Of a DNA stretch of 64,000 nt, positions 22,835 to 34,819 are shown piece by piece (within the stretch, counting starts at the first letter, position 1; every line of letters begins with the position of its first letter). This stretch comes from Lactarius indigo (Eukaryota; Basidiomycota; Agaricomycetes; Russulales; Russulaceae). The stretch covers positions 2,170,001 to 2,234,000 of the forward strand of contig JAFKAC010000003.1 of assembly GCA_025766275.1 (NCBI GenBank), read 5' to 3'. The notes beneath the pieces were generated by a model. The model saw only the letters and a list, made by a program, of their open reading frames with translations. It searched no databases and was not told the DNA's origin. The translations under genes and the position numbers were made by a program.

Positions 22835-24893
22835 TCAAAAAACTTTGGTAACTATGCCAGTTCCAACTGTTGTATAATCGTTAGACGTATAATGCAGTAG
22901 CAACAAAAAAAACTTACTGGTCTTGCCACCTTCCCGCAAAGTAAAGCTGCAAATATATATCAGTGACAGACAACTTTCGACAAAATAGCTCTACATACCG
23001 GGAGCCCACTTCAGCAGCGACGTCATGCACGAGATCGCAGACCATCTCAACATTATCTCCGGGCATCACCTAAGGATGGTTACGACGATGTAACGCCGGG
23101 GATAACGGGCATGCATACCATCTTCTCTTCGGCGTCAGGTGTACCCTCAGGCCAAGTCAGCCCAACGGTAACATCGGCGGTGCGGAGGAAAAGTTGCGGT
23201 CTGTAGTGAGCCATGAATGGATTGAAGCGGCCACCTTCATACGTGGTAATGGTAAGCAAGAATACTTAGCATACGCCCATGACTATACTTACCTTCGTCC
23301 TTCGTCAGAACCTGCACGATATACAGGTTCAGATTCACGGATCGGAATTACAATGCTAGTACTTACGTAGATCTGGGCCTGGAACTTCGTGATGGGCTTC
23401 ATAGAACCTGGAGCAATAATAACCTGGCCGCGCTTCATTTGTTCACGTTTGACACCGCGCAGAAGGGCGCCCATATTGTCACCAGCTTCGCCCTAAGATA
23501 CGATCAGTAAAAACTAATGGGAAGCTTGGTTCACTCATACTCGATCCAACTCTTTGTGGAACATCTCTAGTCACTGTAAGTTGAGGGTTCTGAGCAGAAA
23601 CCGAATTTTCTTACCAATGCCCGTTAGTGTGGTTTTAAAGTGCGCACCGAGCCCAACAACCTCGACCTCGGCACCTTTAGTAGCAATGCCACGCTCCACA
23701 CGGCCGGTAGCCACGGTACCACGGCCGGAGATTGAGAAGACGTCTAGGAGCCGTGGTTAGAGAAAAACTGAGATGCACGACAGAGAACATACCTTCGACT
23801 GGCATGAGGAACGGCTTTTCCAGGTCACCTGAGCTGCATGAAAAAAACGGCTCTAAAAGTCCGGAAGAAGGGACACTCACGAGCAGGCAGTTCCAACCAG
23901 TCGTCGCAGGCCTTGATCAACTCAACGATTTTCTGTTCACCGATTTCAGGGTTTCGGCTCTCCAAGGCAGCTAGAGCAGAACCCATGACGATGGGTGTGT
24001 TGTCGCCGTCAAAGTTGTACGTTGAAAGGAGTTCACGCATCTCCATATCTACGAGTTCCAACATTTCGGGATCTGAAATTTGGTCCACCTTGTTGACGAA
24101 GACAACAAGCCTTTTGATGCCAACTTGGCGTGCAAGGAGCAGATGTTCACGAGTCTGGGGCATCTGTCCGTCAGTAGCCGACACGACTATGATGGCACCG
24201 TCCATTTGTGCGGCTCCGGTAATCATGTTTTTTATGTCTAGAAATGCAGAAGTTAGAGCTGACTCTGGAAAGCACCAAAAACTAGACTTGCAGTCGGCAT
24301 GACCAGGGCAGTCAATGTGACCATAGTGACGAGAGTCGGTTTCGTACTCGACATGTGCAGAGTTGATTGTGATACCACGGGCTTTTTCTTCGGGCGCCCT
24401 GTCAATCTCGGCGTAATTCGTGAACTTGGCGCCACCCGAGTTGGAGAGAACCCTGGTAATAGCAGCTGTTAGAGTTGTCTTGCCGTGGTCGACGTGTCCT
24501 TGATAGTAGAGAGTTCAGTGATGGTTGAAAATCCTAAAATGGTAAATTACCTATGGTGCCAATGTTCATGTGGGGTTTGGCCCGAGAGAATTTCGTGGCG
24601 GAGGCCTCGGCATACCCCCTTACAGGAACTGCCGAGGGCATTAGTGGAGGTGAAAGGGGCGGTAAGGCGTACAGACCGCGGAGAAGGCCAGCCCTCGAAG
24701 AAAAAGTGGTCGCGAGAAGAGAACGCGTTGGTAGAACACCGTGACGCGCAACGGTGAACGTACGCGACAAAGTGGCTAGAAACGAGATGTGAGGATGCAA
24801 GAAAAAAAAGATATATAGTGACATTAGGTTACGCTTTGACAAGTTAGCCCTACGAGCACCGGCTTTGAAGGAGGCAAGCTGAATGCGCAACAT
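22835..24893 (-). CDS. TUF1: Mitochondrial elongation factor Tu
   Basis: Twelve exons give about 496 aa. Exons: 24893-24551, 24498-24292, 24237-23881, 23828-23793, 23743-23615, 23566-23541, 23492-23367, 23311-23293, 23234-23119, 23069-22999, 22946-22918, 22866-22835. The presequence includes [17 protein letters not shown]; then G1 [10 protein letters not shown], the switch I sequence [16 protein letters not shown]3 DCPGHADYIKNM, G4 NKVDQ, and domains II and III ([38 protein letters not shown]). It delivers aminoacyl-tRNA to the mitoribosome. The 24238-24291 intron has a GC donor, and one exon is 19 nt. Start choice among upstream residues is uncertain. It shares a 134 bp divergent promoter with PEX14. 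Confidence 0.96.
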
Positions 24894-25027
24894 TGGGAGG
24901 TGTCACTGGGTGGGAAGTGAGGGTGAGAGAGTGAGTGAGAGCGCGAAGGCAAAGGTTAGGGTCACAACTTTTGGGAGACGCAAAGTCCGAATGGACCCAC
25001 AAGAGTCGACTTACATCCGCCGTAAAC
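24894..25027. promoter_or_regulatory. Probable bidirectional promoter, TUF1/PEX14
   Basis: 134 bp separate the divergent start codons. It contains a purine-rich stretch (GAGAGAGTGAGTGAGAG near 24924). No factor site was assigned. Confidence 0.4.
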
Positions 25028-26146
25028 ATGGCAGACAAGCAGGAACTCATCCGAAATGCCGTCGCATTCCTCACTGACCCTAAGGTTTTTCAAAACCATT
25101 GTCGGTCCTTGTTGAGCCATATTAACCCTCTGGTCGTTCGCAGGCTCAGGCTTCCCCATTAGCCCAACGCGTCCAGTTTCTCGAAGCCAAAGGCCTCACT
25201 GGGCCAGAGATCGAGGAAGCTATGAGACTGGCCAACAGTTCTAATCCACATCAACCCCACGTCCACCCCCAGCAGCCCTCCTATGGTCCCGTATATGGTC
25301 CGCTTCCTTATGTCTCTCCGCAACATCCCCCATGGGATTGGCGTGACTATTTTGTGCGGCCCGCAGTCAACTTTCTCCAGTCACTTAAACTCACGAATAT
25401 AATCCATAGATCACTGCTGTCGTCTCCGGCTCTTTGGCTTACGGCGCAGTCGCCCTTGCAAGGGTACGCGTTTTGGGTTCGATATGTTGACCACCGCTAC
25501 AGTTCTGTGATCAGAAATACCTTTTCCCCCATCTTCAACCTCCATCCTCTACCGCTTATGAAGAAGACCGGGATGCATTAACCGCGCAATTTGACGCGGC
25601 AGAGGCGCTTTTGAAGGAGATACGAGCTGAGACATCCGCCGTCAAAACTGCCGTCGAAAGTCAGCAGGCAAAGGTAGATAAAGCTACCGCAGATGTCGAA
25701 GCGGCCGTGCAGCAGATGAAGGAAGGGGAATCAAGAGCACGGGATGAGATGCGAGAGATAAGAGAGGAGGTCAACAACATTAGGGAGATGCTTCCCAAGG
25801 TGATATCTGTTGTCTGCTGAGGAACGAGCGCTACTGACTCATACCCGACATTCAGATGATCGAGAAGAACAAGGAAGCTCAGACACAATCATTAGGAGAA
25901 CTACAGCAGGACCTTAAGTCTCTCAAGACCTTGTTACTGAGCCGTACACCAAGCACGGCCACGCCTGCACCACCCTTACCTAACTTCCCTCCTCGGCCAT
26001 CGATTCCAATATGGCAGTTGTCGGATTCGTCCTCCAACGGGACTGTCCCACTTTTAGGGACGTCGTCACCGAGTATTGTTACACCTCCACCTGCATCGTT
26101 CTTAGCGAATGGTAAAGGGAAAGAGGTCAACTCGGATGAACTATAA
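25028..26146 (+). CDS. PEX14: Peroxin Pex14 (peroxisomal import docking)
   Basis: Five exons (25028-25084, 25144-25353, 25410-25463, 25515-25799, 25856-26146) give about 298 aa. The N-terminal domain that binds Pex5/Pex19 reads LIRNAVAFLTDPK then SPLAQRVQFLEAKGL and TGPEIEEAMRLA. One hydrophobic membrane segment follows (DWRDYFITAVVSGSLAYGAV), then a coiled coil (about residues 120-235) and a Pro/Ser-rich tail. This is the docking factor for PTS receptors at the peroxisomal membrane. The domain order and size are typical. Confidence 0.92.
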
Positions 26147-26224
26147 CGTACATTACATAATCACATTACATCCAATTATATGCGTGATCGTTGTCGAGCT
26201 GCGCGCTCAGAGTCAAGCTTGCCG

Positions 26225-29094
26225 ATGTTCTCGCAATTCAGGAATGTCGTCGAAGGCTTTGCGCAACCACGTCCGCCACCAGGAGCTCGTCACGAGAATA
26301 CGAATCCCGCAAGCCAGCCACAACCTCCCGCCAAACCTTTAACAGATCGGTCGCCTTTCAAAGCCAAACTTGAGGACAGACTCCGTGCGTCCTTCACAAT
26401 TGGAGACGTGTCCAATCCCAGTACGCCGAGTGCATCCTCGCGTGTCTCGCCCGCTCCTCAGTATGAACACCCATTATCGTCGGACATTGACCACCCATTG
26501 TCACCTATGTCGATTCCATTACCGGTCTCCCCTCCCCCGCGCGACCACGACCGCGACTACGACTATACCCGCGATCATGACATCCCTTTGGATGCCTCCC
26601 ATTTGCCGTTTGGAACGTCATCTCCACCATTGCTCAAAGCTCTGGACAAATCAGTACTGGTGGATCCCGGGCCCGGCGCGGCTTCTACGTCAGATTCGTC
26701 TGACCAGCATTCTTCATCAGACGCCCCAGTAATACCGCAGCCGTCGGAGAAGGAACCGACGGTGTCTGACGAAGGTATTGAGATGGATGATACGACCGAG
26801 TCGATAGGTACTACGGACCTCTCTCATGACCCAGCCGACACCGTTTCGGATGTTCAATCTGTCATGGAGTCCACCCAGACTGATAGTCACGAACCAGAAT
26901 CTGTTTCCGAGAACGGAAACAATTCCGAACCAGACCACATTGCTTCTGCTGACATCGAGGCTCTGCAAGAGCAGTTAAAATTAATGGAGCAGAGGTTTGT
27001 CGGTAAGTCTCAACCATTGCCCTCCCTGAACTTGTTCCTCAATCTGAATAGACGTTTCCGCGTCATTTTCGAAGTTGCAGGCCGAAAAGACGGCCGCTGA
27101 TAAAGTCCTGCAAGAATTGACGTCTGTACAAAGCTTTCAAGATGCCGACGCATTGCGTGATTATCTGCAGAACGCCCATCTCAAGGTAGAGGTAAGAATA
27201 CGGACCCCTGCTGTGGTCCTTTCGCTCACGGGAACTAGATATCACAAGACGAAATCAAACGCTTGACAGGGAAGCTCACACGTATGTACCCTTATTATCT
27301 GCGATTTAACGCGTCGCCGAGGCATGGACAGGTCAAGAGGAACGAATTGAGGAACTGCGCGAGACCCATCGTTTAGAATCCAAGTCTCAGATTGAGCTTG
27401 TGGACGAGCTACGTAGTCAAATTCAACGGAACGAGGCTCTATTCAAGGCAACTCAAAACTCCAAAGCACAACTGGAGGCAGATATCGCGAAACGGAAAAC
27501 GGAAACAGACCAACTGCGCGCCGAAGTCGAAAAACTTAACAGTTTTGCGAAAGACGAAGAAGAAAAGCGTAGCAAGGCTGTCAGCTTACTGAAAACTGTT
27601 CGCCAAAAGCTGGTGAAGGCGGAGAAAGACCGGGAGGATTCCCTCAAAGAAATGGCTGCGCTGAAGGAAAGTCAAAAGACCGAGCACGACAAAGAACAAC
27701 TGGACCGTGAAAGGTTGCAAGGCGAACTCAACAAACTCAAGATAGAGAAGGAAGTGTCTCTTGCGGATCACAGGGCCCAATTCGAAAAGGATTTAGCGGC
27801 ATTAAAACAGCGAAGCGAGAAAGAACTTTTAGCTTTACGGGGCCAGTTCGAGCTTGAAAGCATTGCGGCTAAGGTATGGCTAACGTTTTGTTTGACTTGG
27901 GTATTACTGATCGCCATGCAGTCTAACCAGGAGCAGGCTGTCGGTCTCAAAGATGCTCAAATTGGTCGCCTCGAGAGATCCGTTCAGTCATTATCTGCAG
28001 AAAAAAACAATTTGTTCGATCAACTTCAGATGCGTCAAGCAGAAGTAGAATCCGCTCAATCGTTGCTCGAGGTCCTCCAGAACCAGAACACTGAACTTCA
28101 ATATCAAATTCGGGAGAAAGACGATCGCATTGCCCTTCTCCATGAAGAGCTTAATGATGCTCGACAAGAGCAGCACGCCGCTGTGTCAGGTCCCTCCATG
28201 TCCCCTGAAGAAGTGGCAAAGCTCCTTGCTGCGGCAGATTCTAGGCACGAAGCCAAGTTGTCCTTGTTGAAGCAGGAGCTTGCGGCAATGGAGGCCGAGA
28301 GGGTGGAGGTGGAGGCCGAGTGGAGAGGAAAGGTCGAGGCAAAAGTACAGGAGGCCCAGAAGTGGAAAGCAATTGTCGACTCGGCTTCCCAGAGTCGACA
28401 AGACGACGATGGCCGTACGCAGGAGCTGCAAGCGGAGGTGGAAAGGCTCCAATCGGCAGCGCGTGCATATGACCACGAAGTCTCCCAACTCAAGCGACAG
28501 ATCGAGCACTCTACTGTTGACCAGGTAGATATTCCTGCTTTCTCTCGGATTAGAGTGCTAAACGCTGGAATGTGCAGGAAACTACTCGACAGCAGCTGTC
28601 TGAACAGGTCAAAACGATTTCCAGCTTGGATCAACAGCTGGAAGAAATCAAGACAAAGGAGCTCCAGGCCAGGACGCATAACAAGGCACGTTGCAGTTTT
28701 TTAGTGGATAGGTTGTCTTACCTGAGCTTCGACCAGACTTTGCGTGACGAACTGCGTAAAGTACAATCTTCAGCCGCGATACTGAACCGACAGCGGGGAC
28801 CCGGAGTTGGCCATTGGAGCCCAGCTAACAACCCGGGTGTCAACACACCTTCGTCGCCCACATCTTCACAGACAGCCGGCTCCCCAGATCCCCCTAGCAA
28901 TGACGAGGACGTCAACGTTGAGTACCTGAGAAACGTCATCCTTCAATTTCTTGAACACAAAGAGATGAGGGTACGTCACTCAGCCTTGATCGAATATACA
29001 TGCCAACTCTTTTCAGCCGAATCTGGTTCGGGTACTGTCGACCATTCTGCGATTCACTCCGCAAGAAACTCGTAGGCTCATCGCCAAAGTATAA
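26225..29094 (+). CDS. Golgin with C-terminal GRIP/GRAB-type domain
   Basis: Eight exons with introns at 27003-27051, 27192-27238, 27282-27331, 27874-27921, 28525-28577, 28686-28736 and 28971-29016 give about 841 aa. It begins MFSQFRNVVEGFAQP, has a 250-residue Ser/Pro/Asp-rich disordered region, a coiled coil from about residue 255 to 745, and a C-terminal domain VEYLRNVILQFLEHKEMRPN with LSTILRFTPQETRRL. This last block is the GRIP/GRAB type found in Golgi tethers such as Imh1 and Rud3, which bind Arl1 or Arf1. Which of the two subfamilies it belongs to cannot be settled by eye. The 28686-28736 intron has a GC donor. It follows PEX14 by 78 bp on the same strand. Confidence 0.9.
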
Positions 29095-29597
29095 CCGCCC
29101 GTTCCCTGATGTTTTGGATACAATGGATAGCCCTTTTGTACACCTGCATATTGCAATAATATTATTTATATATTCTTCTATTATTGTTCAGCAGCGGTTC
29201 CGTATGCAACCTTCCAGCTGTGGTCTTCCTTTACACCATTAATGTCCAGCCCTCCCAAAATCTTTTTCTGAATATAGTATCTAGTGAAATACCATTATAC
29301 TACAGAAATACGAATAAACACAAGGATAGCTTTTGGGATAACGAATGGAGTAGCAGTCTTCGATTTTAGACATATATTGCCTCGCCTGGCTCCTAATTTA
29401 TTTATGTTTCCTATTTGATTCTGTGATTGTATCCCTCCTAGCTCCCTGTCGTCCGCATGCGGGTGGACACGAGAGAACGCTCGGCGCCAAGGGAGACACG
29501 AGACATGATGACACGGCAGTTGCTGGAGTCAGTAATATACGTCGTGTAGTCGATGAAAATATTGTATCCGGTGCTGGACGGTAGTCTTAGAACTTAG
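29095..29597. other. No gene seen
   Basis: About 500 bp between convergent genes, AT-rich near 29150-29300. It probably holds both 3' UTRs and polyadenylation sites. Confidence 0.4.
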
Positions 29598-30218
29598 TTA
29601 TGCCCAGTGCCAACTAACGCCGCCGAGGCGGCCGACAGAGATGTCAGCAAGCTGCGAGAAAGCCGCAGGGCTGAAGTCTAGATCGGTCTCTGCGCAGGCC
29701 TCACAGCGGTCCGTGGCAGTAATGGTCACACTCTTCCCTTTGTCTAGAGACGAAGTATCGTCAGATGGGCACCATACGGTTTGGGATAATGTTCACTTAC
29801 ATGTGGCAGCGATCTTCCTGCCACAGACGGGGTTGCTGTTGGGATTAACAACACTGTAACCCCTACAATGGAGGTTGTGTGACCCTGAGCAACGTAGGAA
29901 ATAAGGCCAAAATTGCAGGACTCACGGATAGCCGTCATAGAGAATGTGGGACACGGCCGCAATATAGTCCGAGTCGGTATTCGTTATGCCACACGAGCCG
30001 AGCCCGGGATTGTACCAGGTACCTATCATAATCATCGTGTGAAAGGTTGCGGGAATGCCAGGGGCAGTGAGCCCACCTTGGCCCACATGCGTCCCAACAA
30101 GGAAATCAGCAGCAGCGTCGCGTGTGTCGATCTCAACGCGAACGGCGGCGTGTGGTGCGGCCAAAGCGGGGGTCATGAGGGCCACAACAGAGAGGAAGAG
30201 GGTGGAGATGAATCGCAT
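29598..30218 (-). CDS. Secreted RlpA-like double-psi beta-barrel protein
   Basis: Four exons (30218-30077, 30022-29926, 29862-29801, 29743-29598) give about 148 aa. A signal peptide (MRFISTLFLSVVALMTPALA) precedes a short spacer and a small double-psi beta-barrel domain: GTWYNPGLGSCGITNTDSD, VCGRKIAATYKGKSVTITAT, DRCEACAETDLDFSPAAF and the final SWHWA. This is the expansin-like/barwin-related family common in basidiomycetes and often linked to cell-wall loosening or fruit-body wall remodelling. The cysteine pairs (Gly-Ser-Cys-Gly, Val-Cys-Gly, Cys-x2-Cys) and the Asp-Arg-Cys core are present. There is no carbohydrate-binding C-terminal domain, so it is not a true two-domain expansin. Confidence 0.87.
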
Positions 30219-30727
30219 GGTATCTGCACAAAAGGTATGGCTCGGGAGATCCGCGAAGGGAGACAACAAAGAAGACGAAAAAAGACAGGAGAGTAGCCGA
30301 GAGACTGAACTGCCTGCTACAACAAGAGGATTGCCTTTATAGCACAGAACAGAGGGGCCTGGCACAAGCATTGCATCGGGGACGTGGCCTGCAGATTTTC
30401 TCGAGACATTTGAGGGTAGAGGAAATCGAGATCGCCGAGCCCGAACACAAGACAAAAAATTCAGGCTGTAGATGAGGCACTCAAGAGCGAATGCTACTAT
30501 CAAGGGTGATGTGAGTCGGCCGAAGGACATCTAAAGAAAAAAAGGTTCATAATGAAAGACAAAAAGCCAGCATCCCTAAAGCCAAATTTCGATCTGGGGT
30601 GTTCGTCATCTGAAACGAGATGGGAATGAGGAGATGAGAGCGCTCCATGATCCGTGATCTCGTATATCTTCATCATCAAGTATGATTCACGTGGATCGAA
30701 ATACATGGATAACAAGTTTTTTTTTTT
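30219..30727. other. No gene seen; DPBB-gene promoter region
   Basis: About 510 bp upstream of the secreted DPBB gene and downstream of eIF3h. It includes a run of ten or more T near 30718-30729. No other feature was seen. Confidence 0.4.
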
Positions 30728-32090
30728 TCAAGGGCTCTCACGACCCGCATCTGTCCCGGCTCTGGCTGCGTACATCTTCACTAGGCTTAAACTTGATGTC
30801 CCCTCCAGAGTTTTAGCGTAGGCATCTACTTGACCCAGTAACAGCATACTCTCTAGGCGACTCGGCTCAGGCGGTATTTTGAACAACCGACTAACGTCCT
30901 CTTCCGGTAGAGGGGCGAGCCCTTGAGCCACCCTATTAGCGTTCTCCTCCTTCTGCTTCGCAATGTAAGCCTCTGCGCGGGCCTTCTCACGAGAAATTTG
31001 TCGGCTGTGATATGCAAGGTTGCCCTCTTCGGTCTTGTAATTGTCGATCGCCTCGACAACATTCTCCAAATTTTTTGTAAGAGTAGGGTTGCCAAGGTTG
31101 AGGGTCGAATACAGGGGGTGTAGTGATGTGCGGTAAACCTCCGCAGGGGTAGGCTCCGTCAGAGGGGAGAGATGGCGTTCGGAAAGAGTGGAGACAAAAG
31201 CGCTTAAGAGCGGATTTGTCCTAACTTTTAAAGGAATCTCTTCCAAGATAGAGTTAAACGTTAGCTTATGGTTGATCATGCTAATTAACGTGTATTAGAT
31301 CGGAAACGGGGGTAAAGAAGTCAACTTACGACTTCGCACTGAAAGGAGGACGGCGATAGGCGTCAAGGAAATCTTTTGAGAGCCTGAATGCGCGGAAAGA
31401 GGCATTGCCTCGATTAGCCCGAGATAGATCTATCATGGGATGGTTGTCAGATCTTGCGTCCCTATAAACCAACCAAAAAAAAAAGCTACCGTGTACAACG
31501 ACGACGCCGCCCTGTCGAAGTTTCTCTTGGTGGATAGCCTGTGTATCGATGATGGTCTGGCTGTAAAAGGCCCCCATTGTCGTGGATTGATAGAACCCTA
31601 CGACGCTATCATCCGCGCGCACCTCCTTGAGTGAACGAAGCATAGCCGTTTGATAGCGACCTGCCGGGATAGGTATGCGTTATTCTTTCAGGATAGACGA
31701 AACAGAGACGCACTTGTCGTTTTTGATGATTTTTCGTCATCGTCTCCCGAATTATGGGGTAAGGGGAATGAATTCGTCACTTCCAGAGTACCATCCAGGT
31801 CCAATCCAAGCAACAGGCCATGGACAGACGAATGGGACTCGGAGCTATGCTTGACAATTTTTGAGACGACCTATAGGATCAGGCGGATGTCAATTGAGAC
31901 GATGAACATGCACTAGGTGTATACAGACTAAACCCTCGAGCTGAACGTGTTTTAGAGGGATCTCCCCTTCGATATCGATAAGCTTAGCCATGGAAGCAGG
32001 GATGGGTTCATGTATAGGCGCGATTGGAGTGGATGCTGCCTGGGGTGCTGGTAATGACGCCGCGATTGCGGCGGCCATGGAGGTCGCCAT
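30728..32090 (-). CDS. EIF3H: Translation initiation factor eIF3 subunit h (MPN domain)
   Basis: Five exons (32090-31929, 31870-31714, 31660-31490, 31429-31330, 31280-30728) give about 380 aa. After an Ala-rich N terminus, the MPN domain starts KHVQLEGLVVSKIVKH and includes VHGLLLGLDLDGTLEVTNSF, then VVGFYQSTTMGAFYSQTIID. The Zn-binding JAMM residues are missing, as expected for the structural MPN- subunit eIF3h. The C-terminal half has RAFRLSKDFLDAY and a helical region (YHSRQISREKARAEAYIAKQ). It belongs to the eIF3 complex that organises the 43S pre-initiation complex; budding yeast lacks it but most filamentous fungi keep it. The start is 160 bp from that of the divergent zinc transporter. 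Confidence 0.93.
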
Positions 32091-32250
32091 TGTTGTGTCG
32101 TGGTCGTGTTGTTGTCCTGGGTCCCTCGAAGTAGCAGAGCGGAGTAGGCAAGCCGGCCATCAGGACCGGTTACCCGTGTAAGTGTATGCGGTGCGAGAAT
32201 TTGCTTACACATGGAGTCATCTCTGTCTCATCTCCACACTATCATCGTCA
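32091..32250. promoter_or_regulatory. Probable bidirectional promoter, eIF3h/zinc transporter
   Basis: 160 bp separate the divergent start codons. No binding motif was assigned. Confidence 0.4.
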
Positions 32251-34146
32251 ATGGGCACCTCCCGCACCGCGCGCATATATTTTCTTCTTGTACTAGACTT
32301 GATCTTCTTTTTACTTGAAATCATCGTCGGTACGTCGTGCTTCGTCATTTTCTCATTTTACTTCGCCCATTCATCACTCCGCAGGCTATGCTGTTGGCTC
32401 TCTTGCACTCGTCGCAGACAGTTTCCACATGCTCAAGTACGTTCCCAGTTTCTTTTTCCCCTCTAGGTGCTCACTAGTCTCATATTCTTCAGCGATGTAG
32501 TTAGCTTGGTTATCGCCCTATATGCTATCAAGGTCAGTCATTCCCTTAATTCATGTCACTTACCGTCCGTCACCTCACGTCAATGCAGCTCACCGCCAAC
32601 TCAACCCCAGACACTCGGTACTCTTACGGGTGGCACAGAGCCGAGATCCTCGCCGCGCTCGTTAACGGTGTCTTTCTTTTGGCGCTTTGCTTCTCTATAA
32701 CTCTAGAAGCGGTACAGCGCTTCTTCAGCACGCCAGGTATACTTCCGCACAATATCCGATGTGCCTCAGGCTTATTAGATCAGAGGTATCCAATCCCAAG
32801 CTCGTAGTCATGGTCGGATCTTTCGGACTGTTATCCAACATCATTGGGCTTTTTCTGTTCCATGGTCAGACTTCCGTCATGGACAATTTTCTCTCACTCA
32901 CTGCATCCCAGAGCATGGTCACAGCCACGACCATTCTCACCACTCTGCAAAGTCCTCCAAGACCCCCAGCATTCACACCGTTACTTACGAGTCCACTACA
33001 CCAGTTGCGTCCCCCGTGACAATTCGCCAATCTCGAGCTCGGACACGTCATACCGAACGTTCTGGTTCTTATTCATCACTTTATGGTCACCCCGCGGCCA
33101 CAAGGGCGTCTTTTGTGCAGACCGCCAACCACATTGCCCGGAGTTCTTCCCCTGCTCCCGCTGATCGCACACATAAGCACCGCTCCCGACCCTCACTAGA
33201 TCCGCGGTCTCCGGATTCGTCCTTACTCAGTAACCCTCCTTATGAACGCGAGACAACGAGCGGCGAGCATTCTAACTCCGTGAGCGCTCCGCATGAGCAG
33301 ACCGGTCTACTTCAGCATCCACCAGTTTCTTATACCGATTCCGCTACTTCCACTCCTGTCGACTGGTCTTCTGACGAAAGTCAAGGCCATGCGCACGGCC
33401 ACTCCCACGGCTCCATGAATATGAGAGCTCTGGTCTTGCACGTGCTTGGCGATGCTTTAGGCAATGTCGGAGTTATCGCGACAGGGCTTATTATCTGGCT
33501 CACGTCCTGGAATTTCAAGTACTATTGCGACCCCGTGATTAGTTTGGTCATCACCGCTATTATCTTCCACTCTGCACTTCCTCTGGGTGAGTCCCTAATG
33601 CATATCGCTATTCGTTATCTTGTTAACGGGACTGTTCAGTCCGCAGTACATCCTTTATACTCCTTCAAGCCGTCCCCTCGGAAGTCTCGTTGGAAGACGT
33701 CAGGACCGAGATTCTCACCGTCGAAGGCGTGTTGTCCGTGCACGAGTTGCATATATGGCAGCTCTCAGAGACCAAGATTATCGCCTCCGTTCATGTCACA
33801 GCCTCTCGTAAAGTTGATTTCATGCCGGTTGCGTCCAATATTCGGCGGATCTTACACCAGCATGGAATACATTCAAGCACTATACAGCCGGAGTACCATC
33901 CAATCCGGGGTGCTATTCCAGAAGAAAACCTGAAAGTATGACCCTTGACAAAATACAAGGCCCTATTCACCCAACTGATTCTTAGTCTTCGCAGTACACG
34001 AACTGCCTTATATCATGTCCGCCTGATAGAGCGTGTAACGATGACCAAGCATGCTGTCGTAAGTTTCTCGCAACTTCCATTGTGCGAACGGTGCGTTAAC
34101 CTGGCTCACTTCAGCTTCATACGCGGGGACCCCGCCAGAACCGTAG
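32251..34146 (+). CDS. ZRC1: Cation diffusion facilitator, Zrc1/Cot1-type zinc transporter
   Basis: Nine exons with introns at 32330-32384, 32437-32492, 32533-32588, 32737-32783, 32865-32911, 33587-33639, 33936-33985 and 34059-34114 give about 491 aa. Six TM helices are visible. The Zn-site motifs are ADSFHMLND in TM2 and VLGDALGN in TM5. The TM4-5 loop is long and histidine-rich: HEHGHSHDHSHH directly after TM4 and GHAHGHSHG before TM5, with a Ser/Pro-rich part between. The C-terminal cytoplasmic domain has EGVLSVHELHIWQLSETKI, and the tail ends in a Cys-rich motif (CLISCPPDRACNDDQACC) shared with fungal Zrc1/Cot1. The family transports zinc into the vacuole in exchange for protons. Confidence 0.92.
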
Positions 34147-34819
34147 GTTACCCTACAACACTCTTTTTTTTGAAAGTAGGGTTCGCCTGGTTTCGTGGTT
34201 TTCGTTACCCCGACACGGATGACTGTATTCCGGCTACCAACGTGATTTGTCAACACGCTCTGTTCTGCTACTGCTGTTGAGGATCAACCATGCGTTTTTT
34301 TTTTCTAACCGTAGCCCAATGAAGTGACTCAGTGACCAGAACCAATGGAAATCCGTGTCATACAGTAGTGAGATTACGATTCTATTTATTCCCTACTATA
34401 GACAGGGTGTACACAAGTACAGATTCCCAGCCTTGAGTTAGCCGAATGAAAGCTCCCAAAACCCTAAACCTTGTGCTGTCACGCATGTTTAAGCTTAAGC
34501 TTTTAAGGCGAACTCAAATGTCGTTTACAGTACAGACCCCGACAAGGAATATTCTTCATTGAAACCAGCGTTGGGAGACAGAAGCAAACAGATGCCAGTG
34601 AAGCTGCAGCTGTCGAGTCACCTTGTCGCGCTGGTCTGCTCATCGGGGGATAGCACCTTAGTTGTAATAATCAGCGCAATCCATCGAATATCACCTAATG
34701 TTAAATAAAACCCTACATACATCTCCAAAAGCAAACGAAGTTAGCAAATGTCGATAGAAGAACACTGTCTCGTTTAAGCTATTAGGTATAACCACAAAAG
34801 TTTCCCGCTCTAATCGCAA
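34147..34819. other. No gene seen
   Basis: About 670 bp between two convergent genes. It holds short T runs near 34168 and 34297 and no supported open frame. Probably 3' UTRs and spacer. Confidence 0.4.

Noticed and set aside
34147..34819. Candidate transposon remnant in the spacer
   Set aside because: No terminal repeats, target-site duplication or transposase-like frame could be found.
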